From an uncultured Oribacterium sp. (GTDB lineage Bacteria; Bacillota; Clostridia; Lachnospirales; Lachnospiraceae): a stretch of DNA of 16,476 nt. Location: the NCBI GenBank assembly GCA_934279105.1, contig CAKQWR010000021.1:1-16476 (forward strand), written 5' to 3'. Below the pieces are notes generated by a model. The model was given only the letters and a program-made list of their open reading frames with translations, was not told the DNA's origin and ran no database searches. Shown one piece after another: positions 1-7,243 of the stretch. The position numbers and the translations under genes were made by a program. Each line of letters opens with the position of its first letter. Positions within the stretch are counted from its first letter, which is position 1.

Positions 1-1178
1 TGCTCCTTCACAGCGTCGAGCGGGCTCTCCTTCCACGCGCCCTTCTCAGCTTCCGCCGCGAGTGCCATGATGACGCTTAAGTCCATGTGTGCGCCCTCGA
101 CGTAGCCGTCCGGCTCCGAGCTGTAGAAGTAGCCGTTCCAGGTCTCCTCTGGCGCATCCCGGAAGCGTTCCGGCTCGAGATAAAGCATCTTTTGCCGTTC
201 CTCCGCGATAAAAGCCTGTGCAGAAAGCGGTGCGAGACGCGTATATTCTTCTGCTGGGACATTCGTGAAGATCGCCGGAAGCGGTGCGATATCGATGCGC
301 TCTTCGCCACGGATGATCTGAATGCCGATGGCTTCGAAGTCGAGCTTTTCTTCTGTGAATATCAGCTTCAAAAGTATGCCGATATCAGTGTACGGATGTA
401 CACGCTGGTAATCGGTATCAAAAATGAAGTTTCCGAGCGAGTAGAAGATGGCCTTCCCATCATCGAAAAGTTCATAGTTTTCCGGTACATGCGGATGATG
501 TGCTACGACGACATCTGCACCGAGCTCGAGATACTTGAGATAACGCGCTCGCGTATAAGGACTCGGGAGACTGGTGAATTCCTCCCCTCCGTGAGAGACG
601 ATCACACACCAGCGACAGTGAGCTTTGATCTCCGCGATTCGTTTCGCGATGAGATCGAGGTCGTCCCAGCGAAAAGTACCGGGTTCCGTCGCCGTGGCCG
701 GAATGCATTCTGCCTGATAGGCCACACAGATCATGCCGATACCGCCGGCTTCATCGAGATAAACAGGTTCGGAAGCCTCGGTATCATTCATACCGGCACC
801 GATCGTGTGTGCGCCGATTTCTGTCGCACATTTCTTCGTACTTAAAATACCTTCGTATCCGGCATCCATGGTATGGTTGTTTCCGATGCTCCAGATGTCT
901 GCATGCATAGCGTCGAGGACGCATGCTGCTGCCGGGTTCATGCTATGAAAGAAGACCCCACGGGAACCATCATCGACAGCGTCGATCAGTGCGCCCTCTA
1001 CATTGGCGACGGTGTGATCTGCGCTATGAAAGAACGCAAGGACAGGAGCAGATAAAAAATGCTCGTCTTCCCATCGTTTATCCATGTAGCGGTCGAAACC
1101 GATATCTCCGGTGAACACGATGGATGTTTCTGATTTCGTTCCTTTGTGGCCTCTTTCTATCGGATTTTGAAGAGCCAT
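1..1178 (-). CDS. CapA family protein (PGA_cap metallophosphatase-like), 3' end beyond window
   Basis: Reading the minus strand from the ATG at 1178 gives 392 codons without a stop to the left edge, so the gene is cut there. The protein fits the CapA/PgsA family, a calcineurin-like phosphoesterase fold linked to poly-gamma-glutamate or capsule synthesis. Visible landmarks are FTGDIGFDRYM (metal Asp25), NVEG (59-62), SIGNNHTMD (98-105), VSHGGEE (194-200), AHHPHVPE (226-233) and FYSLGNFIFD (245-254), in the usual family order. The start has GGAGG at 1190-1186, 7 nt before the ATG. Many family members carry an N-terminal membrane anchor. Here the first 18 residues are polar, so a cytoplasmic protein is likely. 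No capsule genes are visible nearby, so the actual substrate is unknown. Family call secure, biological role not. Confidence 0.85.
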   Translation of the reverse strand, partial: MALQNPIERGHKGTKSETSIVFTGDIGFDRYMDKRWEDEHFLSAPVLAFFHSADHTVANVEGALIDAVDDGSRGVFFHSMNPAAACVLDAMHADIWSIGNNHTMDAGYEGILSTKKCATEIGAHTIGAGMNDTEASEPVYLDEAGGIGMICVAYQAECIPATATEPGTFRWDDLDLIAKRIAEIKAHCRWCVIVSHGGEEFTSLPSPYTRARYLKYLELGADVVVAHHPHVPENYELFDDGKAIFYSLGNFIFDTDYQRVHPYTDIGILLKLIFTEEKLDFEAIGIQIIRGEERIDIAPLPAIFTNVPAEEYTRLAPLSAQAFIAEERQKMLYLEPERFRDAPEETWNGYFYSSEPDGYVEGAHMDLSVIMALAAEAEKGAWKESPLDAVKE

Positions 1179-1185
1179 AGATATT

Positions 1186-1258
1186 CCTCCGAAAAAAAAG
1201 AAGCAGGAACGAAGGACATGCGTATCGACATTGCGCCATGGTCATGGGTTCTTGCTTC
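1186..1258 (-). terminator. Attenuator-like hairpin and U-run in the capA leader
   Basis: On the minus strand, GAAGCAAGAAC (1258-1248) can pair with GTTCCTGCTTC (1210-1200) with one mismatch. An inner stem is possible between CATGGCG and CGCATG. The second arm is followed at once by eight T (1199-1192) and then, two bases later, by the GGAGG of the CapA gene. This is the form of an intrinsic terminator placed between promoter and ribosome site. No known riboswitch consensus was recognised. Confidence 0.55.
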
Positions 1259-1321
1259 TGTCAGTGTATACTTAACGATATGAAAAATAATTATGCTGAT
1301 TTATGAAACCTTACTAAAATG

Positions 1322-1368
1322 GAATAATTATTCACGCTTATTTTAAAGAAATTTAACATTTGTGTCAA
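1322..1368 (-). promoter_or_regulatory. Promoter of the CapA gene with palindrome at the start point
   Basis: TTGACA (1368-1363) and TAAAAT (1345-1340) on the minus strand are 17 nt apart, close to the housekeeping consensus. Just after the -10 lies the perfect 12-bp palindrome GAATAATTATTC (1333-1322), at the expected transcription start, a position typical of an operator. The transcript would have a leader of about 150 nt. The rest of the 1179-1490 gap (1381-1490) shows no gene and no clear terminator for the upstream regulator gene. Confidence 0.6.
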
Positions 1369-1490
1369 TATACAGAATAAATTCGTATGTCGCGGATATA
1401 AAACAAAGGGTAAATAGTTCATGCATAGCTCTATCAGGATGTGGTTTGGAATAGGCTTTCGAGTAAACAGTTACAAACAAAGGTAGAGTT

Positions 1491-2408
1491 CTATAGAAGT
1501 TTTTTTAACTCCTCGATGAAACTCTGTTCGGTTTTCGTGAGCTTATGCGTTTCAAGGTGCAGGAGTGCGATTTCGATGGTGACATCGGTGTTTTCAATCG
1601 GAAGGTAGCAGATCTGTCCGTTTTTTGGCGCGAGAGCTTCGAGGTTGACGCCGATATAGAAAGCATTCGTGTGTGTGAGAATCTCGTACATCATGGACTT
1701 ATCATTTACGAGAATTCGCTTCTTCGCCTGTTTCTCGTCATAACCGCGGATATCTGAGCAGGAGAGGATCGAAGAGACATCGCTTGCGGCCATGGTGGCA
1801 TGAGGATAGTCCTTCAGCTCCTCGATGCAGACACTCTGTTTCTGAGCAAGCGGGTGCTGCATGCCGACCTGAACATAAGAAGGCTGAATCGAGAGGGTTT
1901 CCCACGTGAGATTGTAAAGACCTGCCTTGTGTTTCCAGTGCGCTTTTTCATCACTGGAAATCAGAATGACGCCCAGCGTGAAGCGGCCATCATACACCTG
2001 ATACAGGACATCCTCTGCATTGAATTCAGAAATGGATAGATTCTGTAATTCGTAGTGCTCATGCTGATTATAAAAATTCGTAAAGGCACGTTCTACAACA
2101 GCATAGCGGGAGGAGGCTACGGAAAGGGTGAGAATGTGCTTTTTTCTTTTGTCGTAATACTGGTTCTGGAAACTGACGAACTGTTCGTTCAGGTGACGTG
2201 CCCGTGCGAGAAATTCTTCACCCTGATGGGTGAGGGTGATACCGGATTTCGTACGATGAAACAGCGTGATCCCGATTTCGTTTTCGAGCTCATGCAAGGC
2301 GCGACTCAGGGCAGGCTGCGAGATATAGAGGTTCTGGGCGGCTTTATTGATGGAACCGCACTTTTCGATTTCCAGTGCGTACTGGAGCTGTTGCATATTC
2401 ATAGACAT
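1491..2408 (-). CDS. LysR-family transcriptional regulator
   Basis: A 305-residue protein of normal LTTR length. The N-terminal winged helix-turn-helix (about residues 4-65) shows the classic pattern: QLQYALEIEKCGSINKAA, then SQPALSRALHELE and LFHRT. The rest is a periplasmic-binding-protein-like effector domain. Two starts are possible: the ATG at 2408 is only 3 nt from AGGAGG, whereas the ATG two codons later has 9 nt spacing and may be the true start. The gene is divergent from the D-aminoacylase/UPF0597 unit, the usual arrangement for an LTTR controlling its neighbour, with candidate binding sites in between. The effector cannot be read from sequence. An amino acid or acylated amino acid would fit the neighbours. 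Confidence 0.93.
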   Translation of the reverse strand: MSMNMQQLQYALEIEKCGSINKAAQNLYISQPALSRALHELENEIGITLFHRTKSGITLTHQGEEFLARARHLNEQFVSFQNQYYDKRKKHILTLSVASSRYAVVERAFTNFYNQHEHYELQNLSISEFNAEDVLYQVYDGRFTLGVILISSDEKAHWKHKAGLYNLTWETLSIQPSYVQVGMQHPLAQKQSVCIEELKDYPHATMAASDVSSILSCSDIRGYDEKQAKKRILVNDKSMMYEILTHTNAFYIGVNLEALAPKNGQICYLPIENTDVTIEIALLHLETHKLTKTEQSFIEELKKLL

Positions 2409-2423
2409 TGTCCTCCTGTGAAT

Positions 2424-2472
2424 ATTATATTATACCTTTTGCTTATAACCAATATCCTTCCGGACTATAACC
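2424..2472 (-). promoter_or_regulatory. LysR gene promoter with ATAACC direct repeats
   Basis: On the minus strand, TTGGTT (2452-2447) is 17 nt from TATAAT (2429-2424). A second overlapping TATAAT lies at 2434-2429. On the plus strand ATAACC occurs at 2445-2450 and 2467-2472, 22 nt apart or about two helical turns. The inverse motif GGTTATA is at 2519-2525. These are candidate regulator contacts near both divergent promoters. Confidence 0.5.
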
Positions 2473-2489
2473 TTCGAACCGAGGATGAC

Positions 2490-2498
2490 TGGTATAAT
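2490..2498 (+). promoter_or_regulatory. Extended -10 promoter of the D-aminoacylase unit
   Basis: TGGTATAAT (2490-2498) is a TGn-extended consensus -10 box. No good -35 is visible 17 nt upstream (ACCTTC), as expected for an activator-dependent promoter. Transcription would begin near 2505, leaving a leader of about 138 nt to the ATG at 2643. Confidence 0.5.
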
Positions 2499-2543
2499 GA
2501 AGAAACAGGAACTTGTATGGTTATAAAAAGAAAACATAAGTGA

Positions 2544-2610
2544 ACGAGTTCGTCGATCAGCGATGGGATGTGAATATTCTGCGATGAATATGCGTTGCTG
2601 ATCCACTCGT
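2544..2610 (+). promoter_or_regulatory. Nested inverted repeats in the D-aminoacylase leader
   Basis: ATATTC (2574-2579) and GAATAT (2586-2591) form a perfect 6-bp inverted repeat around 6 nt and contain the T-N11-A pattern of LTTR boxes. Around it lie GATCAGC (2555-2561) and GCTGATC (2597-2603), and further out ACGAGT (2544-2549) and ACTCGT (2605-2610). The whole could be a LysR operator downstream of the start site, or an RNA hairpin in the leader. Confidence 0.45.
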
Positions 2611-2642
2611 ATCGTTATGTGATGGTGAAAGGAGAAAACCTC

Positions 2643-4232
2643 ATGTATGACTATCTTATCAAGAATGGTGTGATCGTGGATGGTACAAATACAGCACCTT
2701 ATCCGGCGGATATCGCAATTGAGGGGGATACCATCGTAAACATCGGCGAGATCGATGCGCCGGCGAAGCGTGTCATCGATGCGGCTGGTCGTATCGTGAC
2801 GCCTGGCTTTATCGACATCCACTGTCACTCGGATGCTGTCTGCTTTTTCGAGGGAAAGAATGCGAAGCGTCTGCAGCAGGGATTTACGACAGAGGTAATC
2901 GGAAACTGTGGTATTTCGGCGGCACCGGTAAATCCGGAAACGAAGGCGCTGCTAGAGAAGTACTGTGATCCGTACTATGCGTGTGTGCCGCTTCCGTATG
3001 ACTGGAATTCCTTTAAGGAGTATCTGGATGAGGTGGAACGTCGGCATCCGGTGCTGAATACAGCAGCGCTGGTCGGCCATGGTGCGCTTCGCATCGCAGT
3101 CGCTGGCTTCGAAGATAGAAAATTAACGGATGAAGAGATGAAGAAGATGAAAAAGCTGCTCGCGGAGGCGATGGAAGATGGTGCCTTCGGTATGTCGTCC
3201 GGCCTGATTTATCCGCCTGGACTGTTCGCGGATGACGGGGAGATGGTGCAGCTTGCAGAAGTTGTAAAGGCCTATGATGGTATGTATTCTTCGCATATGC
3301 GAAGCGAAAGCGAGGGCCTTCTCGATGCGGTACAGGAAACGATTCGTGTATCTCGCCTGACCGGGGTCAATGCTGAAATCTCGCATCACAAGGCAGCAGG
3401 AAAGAGAAATCACGGGAAGGTGAAAGAAACGCTCCGGATGATTGCGGATGCCCGCGCAGAAGGACTGCCGGTGAACTGCGATGTGTATCCATACGATGCT
3501 GCAAGCACGAACTTTAACTCGATTCTTCCACCATGGGCGCTTGCGGGTGGTGTAGAGAAGCTGCTCGAGCGTCTGGAGGATCCGGACTTACGTGCACGAA
3601 TGATCGAAGAAATCAAGAACGAAGAACCGGACTATGAGAGCTTCTATCAGCTCGCCGGCTCCTGGGATCGGATTCTGATCAACGAATGTGCCGTCAAGGC
3701 GTATGAAGGAAAAACGGTTGCGACGATTGCAGAAGAGTTAGGAAGAGATCCGTTTGAGACGGCCCTCGATATCATTAAGGAGAGCCGAAACATCGTGATG
3801 ATGATTGTATTCTTCATGGATGCGACAGATGTCGCGCGCGTGGTATTTGATCCGGCGTCGATGATCTGCACAGATGGATTTGCTTCTCCTGGCAAGACGC
3901 ATCCGCGCTACTTCTCCGCATTTATCCGCGTGCTTGAAAAGTATGTGAAGCAGGAGCATCTGCTTTCTCTGCCGAATGCTATCTATAAGATGACCGGTAT
4001 GCCGGCAGATAAGATCGGCTTCACGGATAGAGGAAAACTGCTGGAAGGTCATAAGGCCGATATTCTGGTGATGGATTTCGAAAAGCTTCATGACAATGCA
4101 GACTATGATCATCATGATGCGCTGGCAGATGGCATCGATTATGTGATGATCAACGGTGCGCTCGCCGTGGAGCAGGGAGAGTACCATTCACTATGCAATG
4201 GTAGAGTGCTTCGGAGAGTGGATGAAAAGTAA
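2643..4232 (+). CDS. N-acyl-D-amino-acid deacylase (D-aminoacylase), amidohydrolase superfamily
   Basis: A 529-residue amidohydrolase of the D-aminoacylase family, which hydrolyses N-acyl-D-amino acids to a free D-amino acid and a carboxylate. The start at 2643 follows AAAGGAG by 8 nt. The in-frame ATG at 2595 would add 16 unrelated residues and lies inside the leader repeats. Zinc-site landmarks are present: H60 and H62 in FIDIHCHSD, C89 in VIGNCGIS, H218 in YSSHMRSESEG, H248/H249 in ISHHKAAG, and D411 in CTDGFASPGKTHPR. The terminal beta sandwich (KNGVIVDGTNTAPYPADIAIEGD and GHKADILVMDFEKL) is typical. There is no signal peptide, so it acts in the cytoplasm. It forms a unit with the next gene (47 nt gap) and is divergent from the LysR gene. 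Exact acyl group and side chain are not predictable; a dihydroorotase-like or N-acyl-D-glutamate activity is the alternative. Confidence 0.9.
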   Translation: MYDYLIKNGVIVDGTNTAPYPADIAIEGDTIVNIGEIDAPAKRVIDAAGRIVTPGFIDIHCHSDAVCFFEGKNAKRLQQGFTTEVIGNCGISAAPVNPETKALLEKYCDPYYACVPLPYDWNSFKEYLDEVERRHPVLNTAALVGHGALRIAVAGFEDRKLTDEEMKKMKKLLAEAMEDGAFGMSSGLIYPPGLFADDGEMVQLAEVVKAYDGMYSSHMRSESEGLLDAVQETIRVSRLTGVNAEISHHKAAGKRNHGKVKETLRMIADARAEGLPVNCDVYPYDAASTNFNSILPPWALAGGVEKLLERLEDPDLRARMIEEIKNEEPDYESFYQLAGSWDRILINECAVKAYEGKTVATIAEELGRDPFETALDIIKESRNIVMMIVFFMDATDVARVVFDPASMICTDGFASPGKTHPRYFSAFIRVLEKYVKQEHLLSLPNAIYKMTGMPADKIGFTDRGKLLEGHKADILVMDFEKLHDNADYDHHDALADGIDYVMINGALAVEQGEYHSLCNGRVLRRVDEK

Positions 4233-4279
4233 TCAAGGATAGATTGCTTTTAAAGAATGTATGAGAAGGAGTGTGAAAG

Positions 4280-5548
4280 ATGCATTCATTAACGGAACTT
4301 ATTAAAGAAGACATGCGACCGGCACTGGGGGTCACGGAGCCGGGCGCCATCGCATATGCGGTGGCATCGGCGAGGGATTGTCTTATCGGTGAGGTGGATA
4401 GCATCCTTGTAGAGTTAAACAGCGGCATGTATAAAAATGCATATACCTGTGGTATTCCGGGCAGCCGCTACGTAGGAAATTTATATGCGGCAGCGTTCGG
4501 TGCGATCTGCGCGAAAGCGGAGCAGAAGCTGGAGTGCCTTTCGAACATCACGGAGGAAGATGAGAAAAAGGCAGAGAGGATGATTCGCGAAAACCAGGTA
4601 AAGGTGAAACTCGACAGCATTTCGAGTAAGATTTTCATTCGGGCCACGGTGCGTTCCGGGGAGGATGTGGCGTGCGTCACCATCTGCGATGCGCATACCA
4701 ACATTGTCCGTATCGAAAAGAACGGGGATGTGATATTTGAGAAGGCGGTTGCTGGTACAGACGGCGAGCAGGCTGTGCCGACGATCCATAAGTATACGCT
4801 GGCGCAGCTCGTCGAGTATGCAAAGACGGTGCCGCTCGAGGAGATTTCCTTTATAGAGAGCGCATACGTGACAAATATGGCGCTCTTCGAAGAGGGGCTA
4901 CACAGCGAGAAAACGAGTTTTGCGAAGTATCTGTATGCACAGAATGGACAGCAGGTGATTTCGGAGGATGAAGAGAAAACGGCGCAGCTTCTGTGCAATG
5001 CCGCAATCGAGGCACGGGTGATCGGACTCGATCAGGCAGCGATGAGCATTACCGGTTCCGGTGCGCATGGTATCATCGCGACCCTGCCACTGTATGCGGT
5101 ATGTAAGACGAATCACTATACAGATGAGCAGCTTCTTCGGGCGACGGCACTGTCATATCTCGTGTGCATGTACATAAAGGAATATTCCGGAAAGCTTTCG
5201 GCATTCTGTGGATGCGCGATTGCGGCGGGAACAGGTATGGCCTGCGGTCTCGTGCTACTGAAGCAGGGGTCGGTCGAGCAGATGGTACATGTCATCAACA
5301 ACATGGCGAGCAGCATCACCGGTATGATCTGCGATGGCGGAAACCAGGGCTGCACCATGAAGGGAGTCGTGGCAGTCAGCGCGGCATTTGCGTCGGTGCG
5401 CATGGCGATGCAGGGCGTATACATCGCAGATGTGCATGGCATCAACGGAAGTACGCCGGAGAAGACCATGAAAAACATGGGAATGATTGCATCGCCTGGC
5501 ATGGAGAAAACAGAAGACACGATTCTTGATATTTTAAAAAAGAAATAA
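4280..5548 (+). CDS. UPF0597 / L-cysteine desulfidase-like (serine dehydratase alpha-type) protein
   Basis: A 422-residue protein of the UPF0597 family, which includes archaeal L-cysteine desulfidase and E. coli YhaM/CyuA. These Fe-S enzymes release sulfide and ammonia from cysteine; the family is related to serine dehydratase alpha subunits. Landmarks are ALGVTEPGAIA (16-26), NSGMYKNA (47-54), TGSGAHGI (258-265), FCGCAIAAGTGMACG (309-323) and CDGGNQGC (351-358). Cysteines 310/312, 351 and 358 are plausible cluster ligands. The N-terminal motif is usually GCTEP in this family, and here the Cys is Val18, so the reaction may differ. AAGGAG stands 8 nt before the ATG. It is probably cotranscribed with the D-aminoacylase, suggesting use of the released amino acid. 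Confidence 0.85.
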   Translation: MHSLTELIKEDMRPALGVTEPGAIAYAVASARDCLIGEVDSILVELNSGMYKNAYTCGIPGSRYVGNLYAAAFGAICAKAEQKLECLSNITEEDEKKAERMIRENQVKVKLDSISSKIFIRATVRSGEDVACVTICDAHTNIVRIEKNGDVIFEKAVAGTDGEQAVPTIHKYTLAQLVEYAKTVPLEEISFIESAYVTNMALFEEGLHSEKTSFAKYLYAQNGQQVISEDEEKTAQLLCNAAIEARVIGLDQAAMSITGSGAHGIIATLPLYAVCKTNHYTDEQLLRATALSYLVCMYIKEYSGKLSAFCGCAIAAGTGMACGLVLLKQGSVEQMVHVINNMASSITGMICDGGNQGCTMKGVVAVSAAFASVRMAMQGVYIADVHGINGSTPEKTMKNMGMIASPGMEKTEDTILDILKKK

Positions 5549-5551
5549 TGG

Positions 5552-5596
5552 ATAAGAACGGGAAGGGCACGCTGTGACTTCCCGTTCTTATAGTTT
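5552..5596 (+). terminator. Intrinsic terminator of the aminoacylase/desulfidase unit
   Basis: ATAAGAACGGGAAG (5552-5565) and CTTCCCGTTCTTAT (5578-5591) form a perfect 14-bp stem with a 12-nt loop, 3 nt after the stop codon, followed by AGTTTT. Confidence 0.85.
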
Positions 5597-5626
5597 TCGC
5601 CTATTGCGGACAATCGTCAAATTGTA

Positions 5627-5656
5627 TTGGTAAATATGTACGTTGAAGTGTATAGT
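5627..5656 (+). promoter_or_regulatory. Possible promoter of the YbaK-type gene
   Basis: TTGGTA (5627-5632) and TATAGT (5651-5656) are 18 nt apart, and the -10 is preceded by TG. Placed between the terminator at 5591 and the next start codon, a promoter is needed here. Confidence 0.4.
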
Positions 5657-5689
5657 GATGCTTAGCATAGATGAAGGAGTGTCCGAGAG

Positions 5690-6175
5690 ATGATAAATAC
5701 GAAAGTGAAAGAATTTCTGGAGCAGAAGGGATTCGGCGATCGCTTGACCGAGCATGCAGAGACGATTGATACGGTGGAGCATGCGGCACTGCGTATCGGC
5801 TGTTCGGAGCCGGAAATCGCGAAAACGTTATCTTTTCTCGTGGATGAGAAGCCGGTCATCGTCGTGATGGCTGGCGATGGAAAGGTGAACAGCTCGAAGT
5901 TTAAGTCGATTTTTCATACGAAGCCACATATGATACCACGTGAGCAGGTGGAGGATATCACAGGCTTCCAGCCGGGGGGTGTATGCCCGTTTGCGGTTCC
6001 GAAGGATATCCCAATCTGGCTGGATGTCTCGATGAAGCGATTTCAGTACGTGCACCCCGCCGGTGGAAACGAGTTTACTTCGGTGAACATCACGCCGGAT
6101 GAACTCGAACAGATCACAGAGCCGAAGGGATGGTGTGACATCTGTAAAGGCTGGGAAGAAAACGGAGAAGTTTAG
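5690..6175 (+). CDS. YbaK/EbsC family aminoacyl-tRNA deacylase
   Basis: A 161-residue protein matching the YbaK/ProX/EbsC trans-editing fold, in which family members hydrolyse mischarged Cys-tRNA(Pro) or Ala-tRNA(Pro). Visible conserved elements are IAKTLSF with Lys45, the AGDGKVNSSK segment (61-70), TGFQPGGVCPFAV (91-103) and PAGGNEF (123-129). The usual GGVSP motif is GGVCP here. The C-terminal tail holds WCDIC (148-152), which would place two cysteines close together, and is not a feature I associate with the family core. AAGGAG lies 10 nt before the ATG. It stands as a single gene with terminators on both sides. Which tRNA it edits cannot be told from the sequence. Confidence 0.88.
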   Translation: MINTKVKEFLEQKGFGDRLTEHAETIDTVEHAALRIGCSEPEIAKTLSFLVDEKPVIVVMAGDGKVNSSKFKSIFHTKPHMIPREQVEDITGFQPGGVCPFAVPKDIPIWLDVSMKRFQYVHPAGGNEFTSVNITPDELEQITEPKGWCDICKGWEENGEV

Positions 6176-6181
6176 TTTGAG

Positions 6182-6226
6182 GGCAGCCCCTTACGATTTT
6201 AAAAGATCGTAAGGGGCTGTCTTTTA
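6182..6226 (+). terminator. Intrinsic terminator after the YbaK-type gene
   Basis: The arms at 6182-6197 and 6206-6221 (GGCAGCCCCTTACGAT against ATCGTAAGGGGCTGTC) pair along 16 bp with one G-U pair, followed by TTTTAT. Confidence 0.9.
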
Positions 6227-6300
6227 TACTCTATTATAATGTTTCAACCTATGATAAAATTCGAGTGTTGTACTAAATTCAGAATTATGTAGGTGATGTT

Positions 6301-7002
6301 ATGAATCCGATGATGGTGCTTGCCGGCAGTCTTATTTTCGTGGGCTGTGTTGCGATTTTTTTATATATGAAGTTTCAGAAATTCAAGCGTTCTGAAATAG
6401 GGCAGCTTGCAGGAGAGCTGATAAAGGATTTTAAGTCGGGTGAAGGTGTGGTGACCGAGGAGGAAATCGCACGGACGCCGAAGTCGGTATCCGCGATGGA
6501 CTCGGTCTATCTCCCGAATATCATGAAGGATTTTCCGGAGTTTAACTGGGCAGAGTGGAGAGCAGGTGTCAGAAATGCAGTGATGCGCTATATGCAGGCC
6601 CTTGATGAAGGCGATGCCTCCATCCTCGGAGAGTACCCGGGATTACGGAAAAAGGCGGAAGTGGAAATCGCCGCAACCGCATCGAGGGAATATAAGAACC
6701 GCTGGGTATATAAAACAGCCATCCGTCGTTATGATAAGACGAAGGGACTCTGTACGATTCATACGGAAACCTCGGCGAGCTACGATGCAGGAGGAAAAAC
6801 ACAGCAGACAGTATTTGATGTTGATCTTGTTTATGTGCAGGATGCGGATCAGCTGGATGGTGAGATGTTGGGATATAGCTGTCCGAACTGTGGTGCACCG
6901 GTGAAAAAGCTCGGCAGCAAGGTCTGCGAGTACTGCGGTACCGCACTGGAACCGATGAATATTCGCGTATGGCAGATAAAGGATATTCAGGAAGAAAAAT
7001 AA
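6301..7002 (+). CDS. Membrane-anchored protein with central Tim44-like region and C-terminal zinc ribbon
   Basis: A 233-residue protein. Residues 4-23 form one hydrophobic segment (MMVLAGSLIFVGCVAIFLYM) followed by a basic stretch KFQKFKR, so the bulk should lie in the cytoplasm. Residues 68-180 resemble a Tim44-like/NTF2-like alpha+beta domain with FNWAEWRAGVRNAVMRYMQALDEGD; this is a weak fold guess. The end carries a zinc ribbon with CPNC (194-197) and CEYC (209-212), 11 residues between pairs. Start supported by AGGTGAT before the ATG. TATAAT at 6235-6240 lies upstream but lacks a good -35. It is a single gene between two terminators, and its role is unknown. Zinc ribbons of this type often sit at the end of bacterial membrane proteins of unknown function. 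Confidence 0.75.
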   Translation: MNPMMVLAGSLIFVGCVAIFLYMKFQKFKRSEIGQLAGELIKDFKSGEGVVTEEEIARTPKSVSAMDSVYLPNIMKDFPEFNWAEWRAGVRNAVMRYMQALDEGDASILGEYPGLRKKAEVEIAATASREYKNRWVYKTAIRRYDKTKGLCTIHTETSASYDAGGKTQQTVFDVDLVYVQDADQLDGEMLGYSCPNCGAPVKKLGSKVCEYCGTALEPMNIRVWQIKDIQEEK

Positions 7003-7046
7003 ATATATCGATCATCCTTCGTGATGTAGAGATAAATTATGTAGTT

Positions 7047-7089
7047 AGAGCAGCTCATGGATGGAGACGTCCGATGGGCTGTTCTTTTT
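7047..7089 (+). terminator. Intrinsic terminator after the zinc-ribbon gene
   Basis: AGAGCAGCTCAT (7047-7058) pairs with ATGGGCTGTTCT (7074-7085) using two G-U pairs, with a smaller GGA/TCC stem inside, then a T run to 7089. Confidence 0.75.
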
Positions 7090-7126
7090 GCTTCGAAAAA
7101 GCAGAATAGCATAATCCTATAAAAAT

Positions 7127-7201
7127 TTGAAATACATAGCAAAAAACTTATACCACCTATTCGAATATAAATATTAGCGTGATTGTACGTGTAATGGTAC
7201 A
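7127..7201 (+). promoter_or_regulatory. Possible promoter and operator of the CitMHS-type transporter gene
   Basis: TTGAAA (7127-7132) with TATACC (7149-7154) at 16 nt is one promoter candidate, and TTGTAC (7183-7188) with AAATAT (7206-7211) at 17 nt is another. The second overlaps the inverted repeat TGTAC-N8-GTACA (7184-7201), a candidate operator. TATTCGAATA (palindrome) also lies between. None of these is decisive. Confidence 0.3.
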
Positions 7202-7243
7202 CTGCAAATATCAAATGACACACATACAAAAGGGGGAAAACGT

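Noticed and set aside
87-845. Long plus-strand open frame of 252 codons
   Set aside because: It is antisense to the CapA gene, whose minus-strand frame carries family motifs and a ribosome site. The plus-strand product is rich in Arg, Cys and Asp without any domain.
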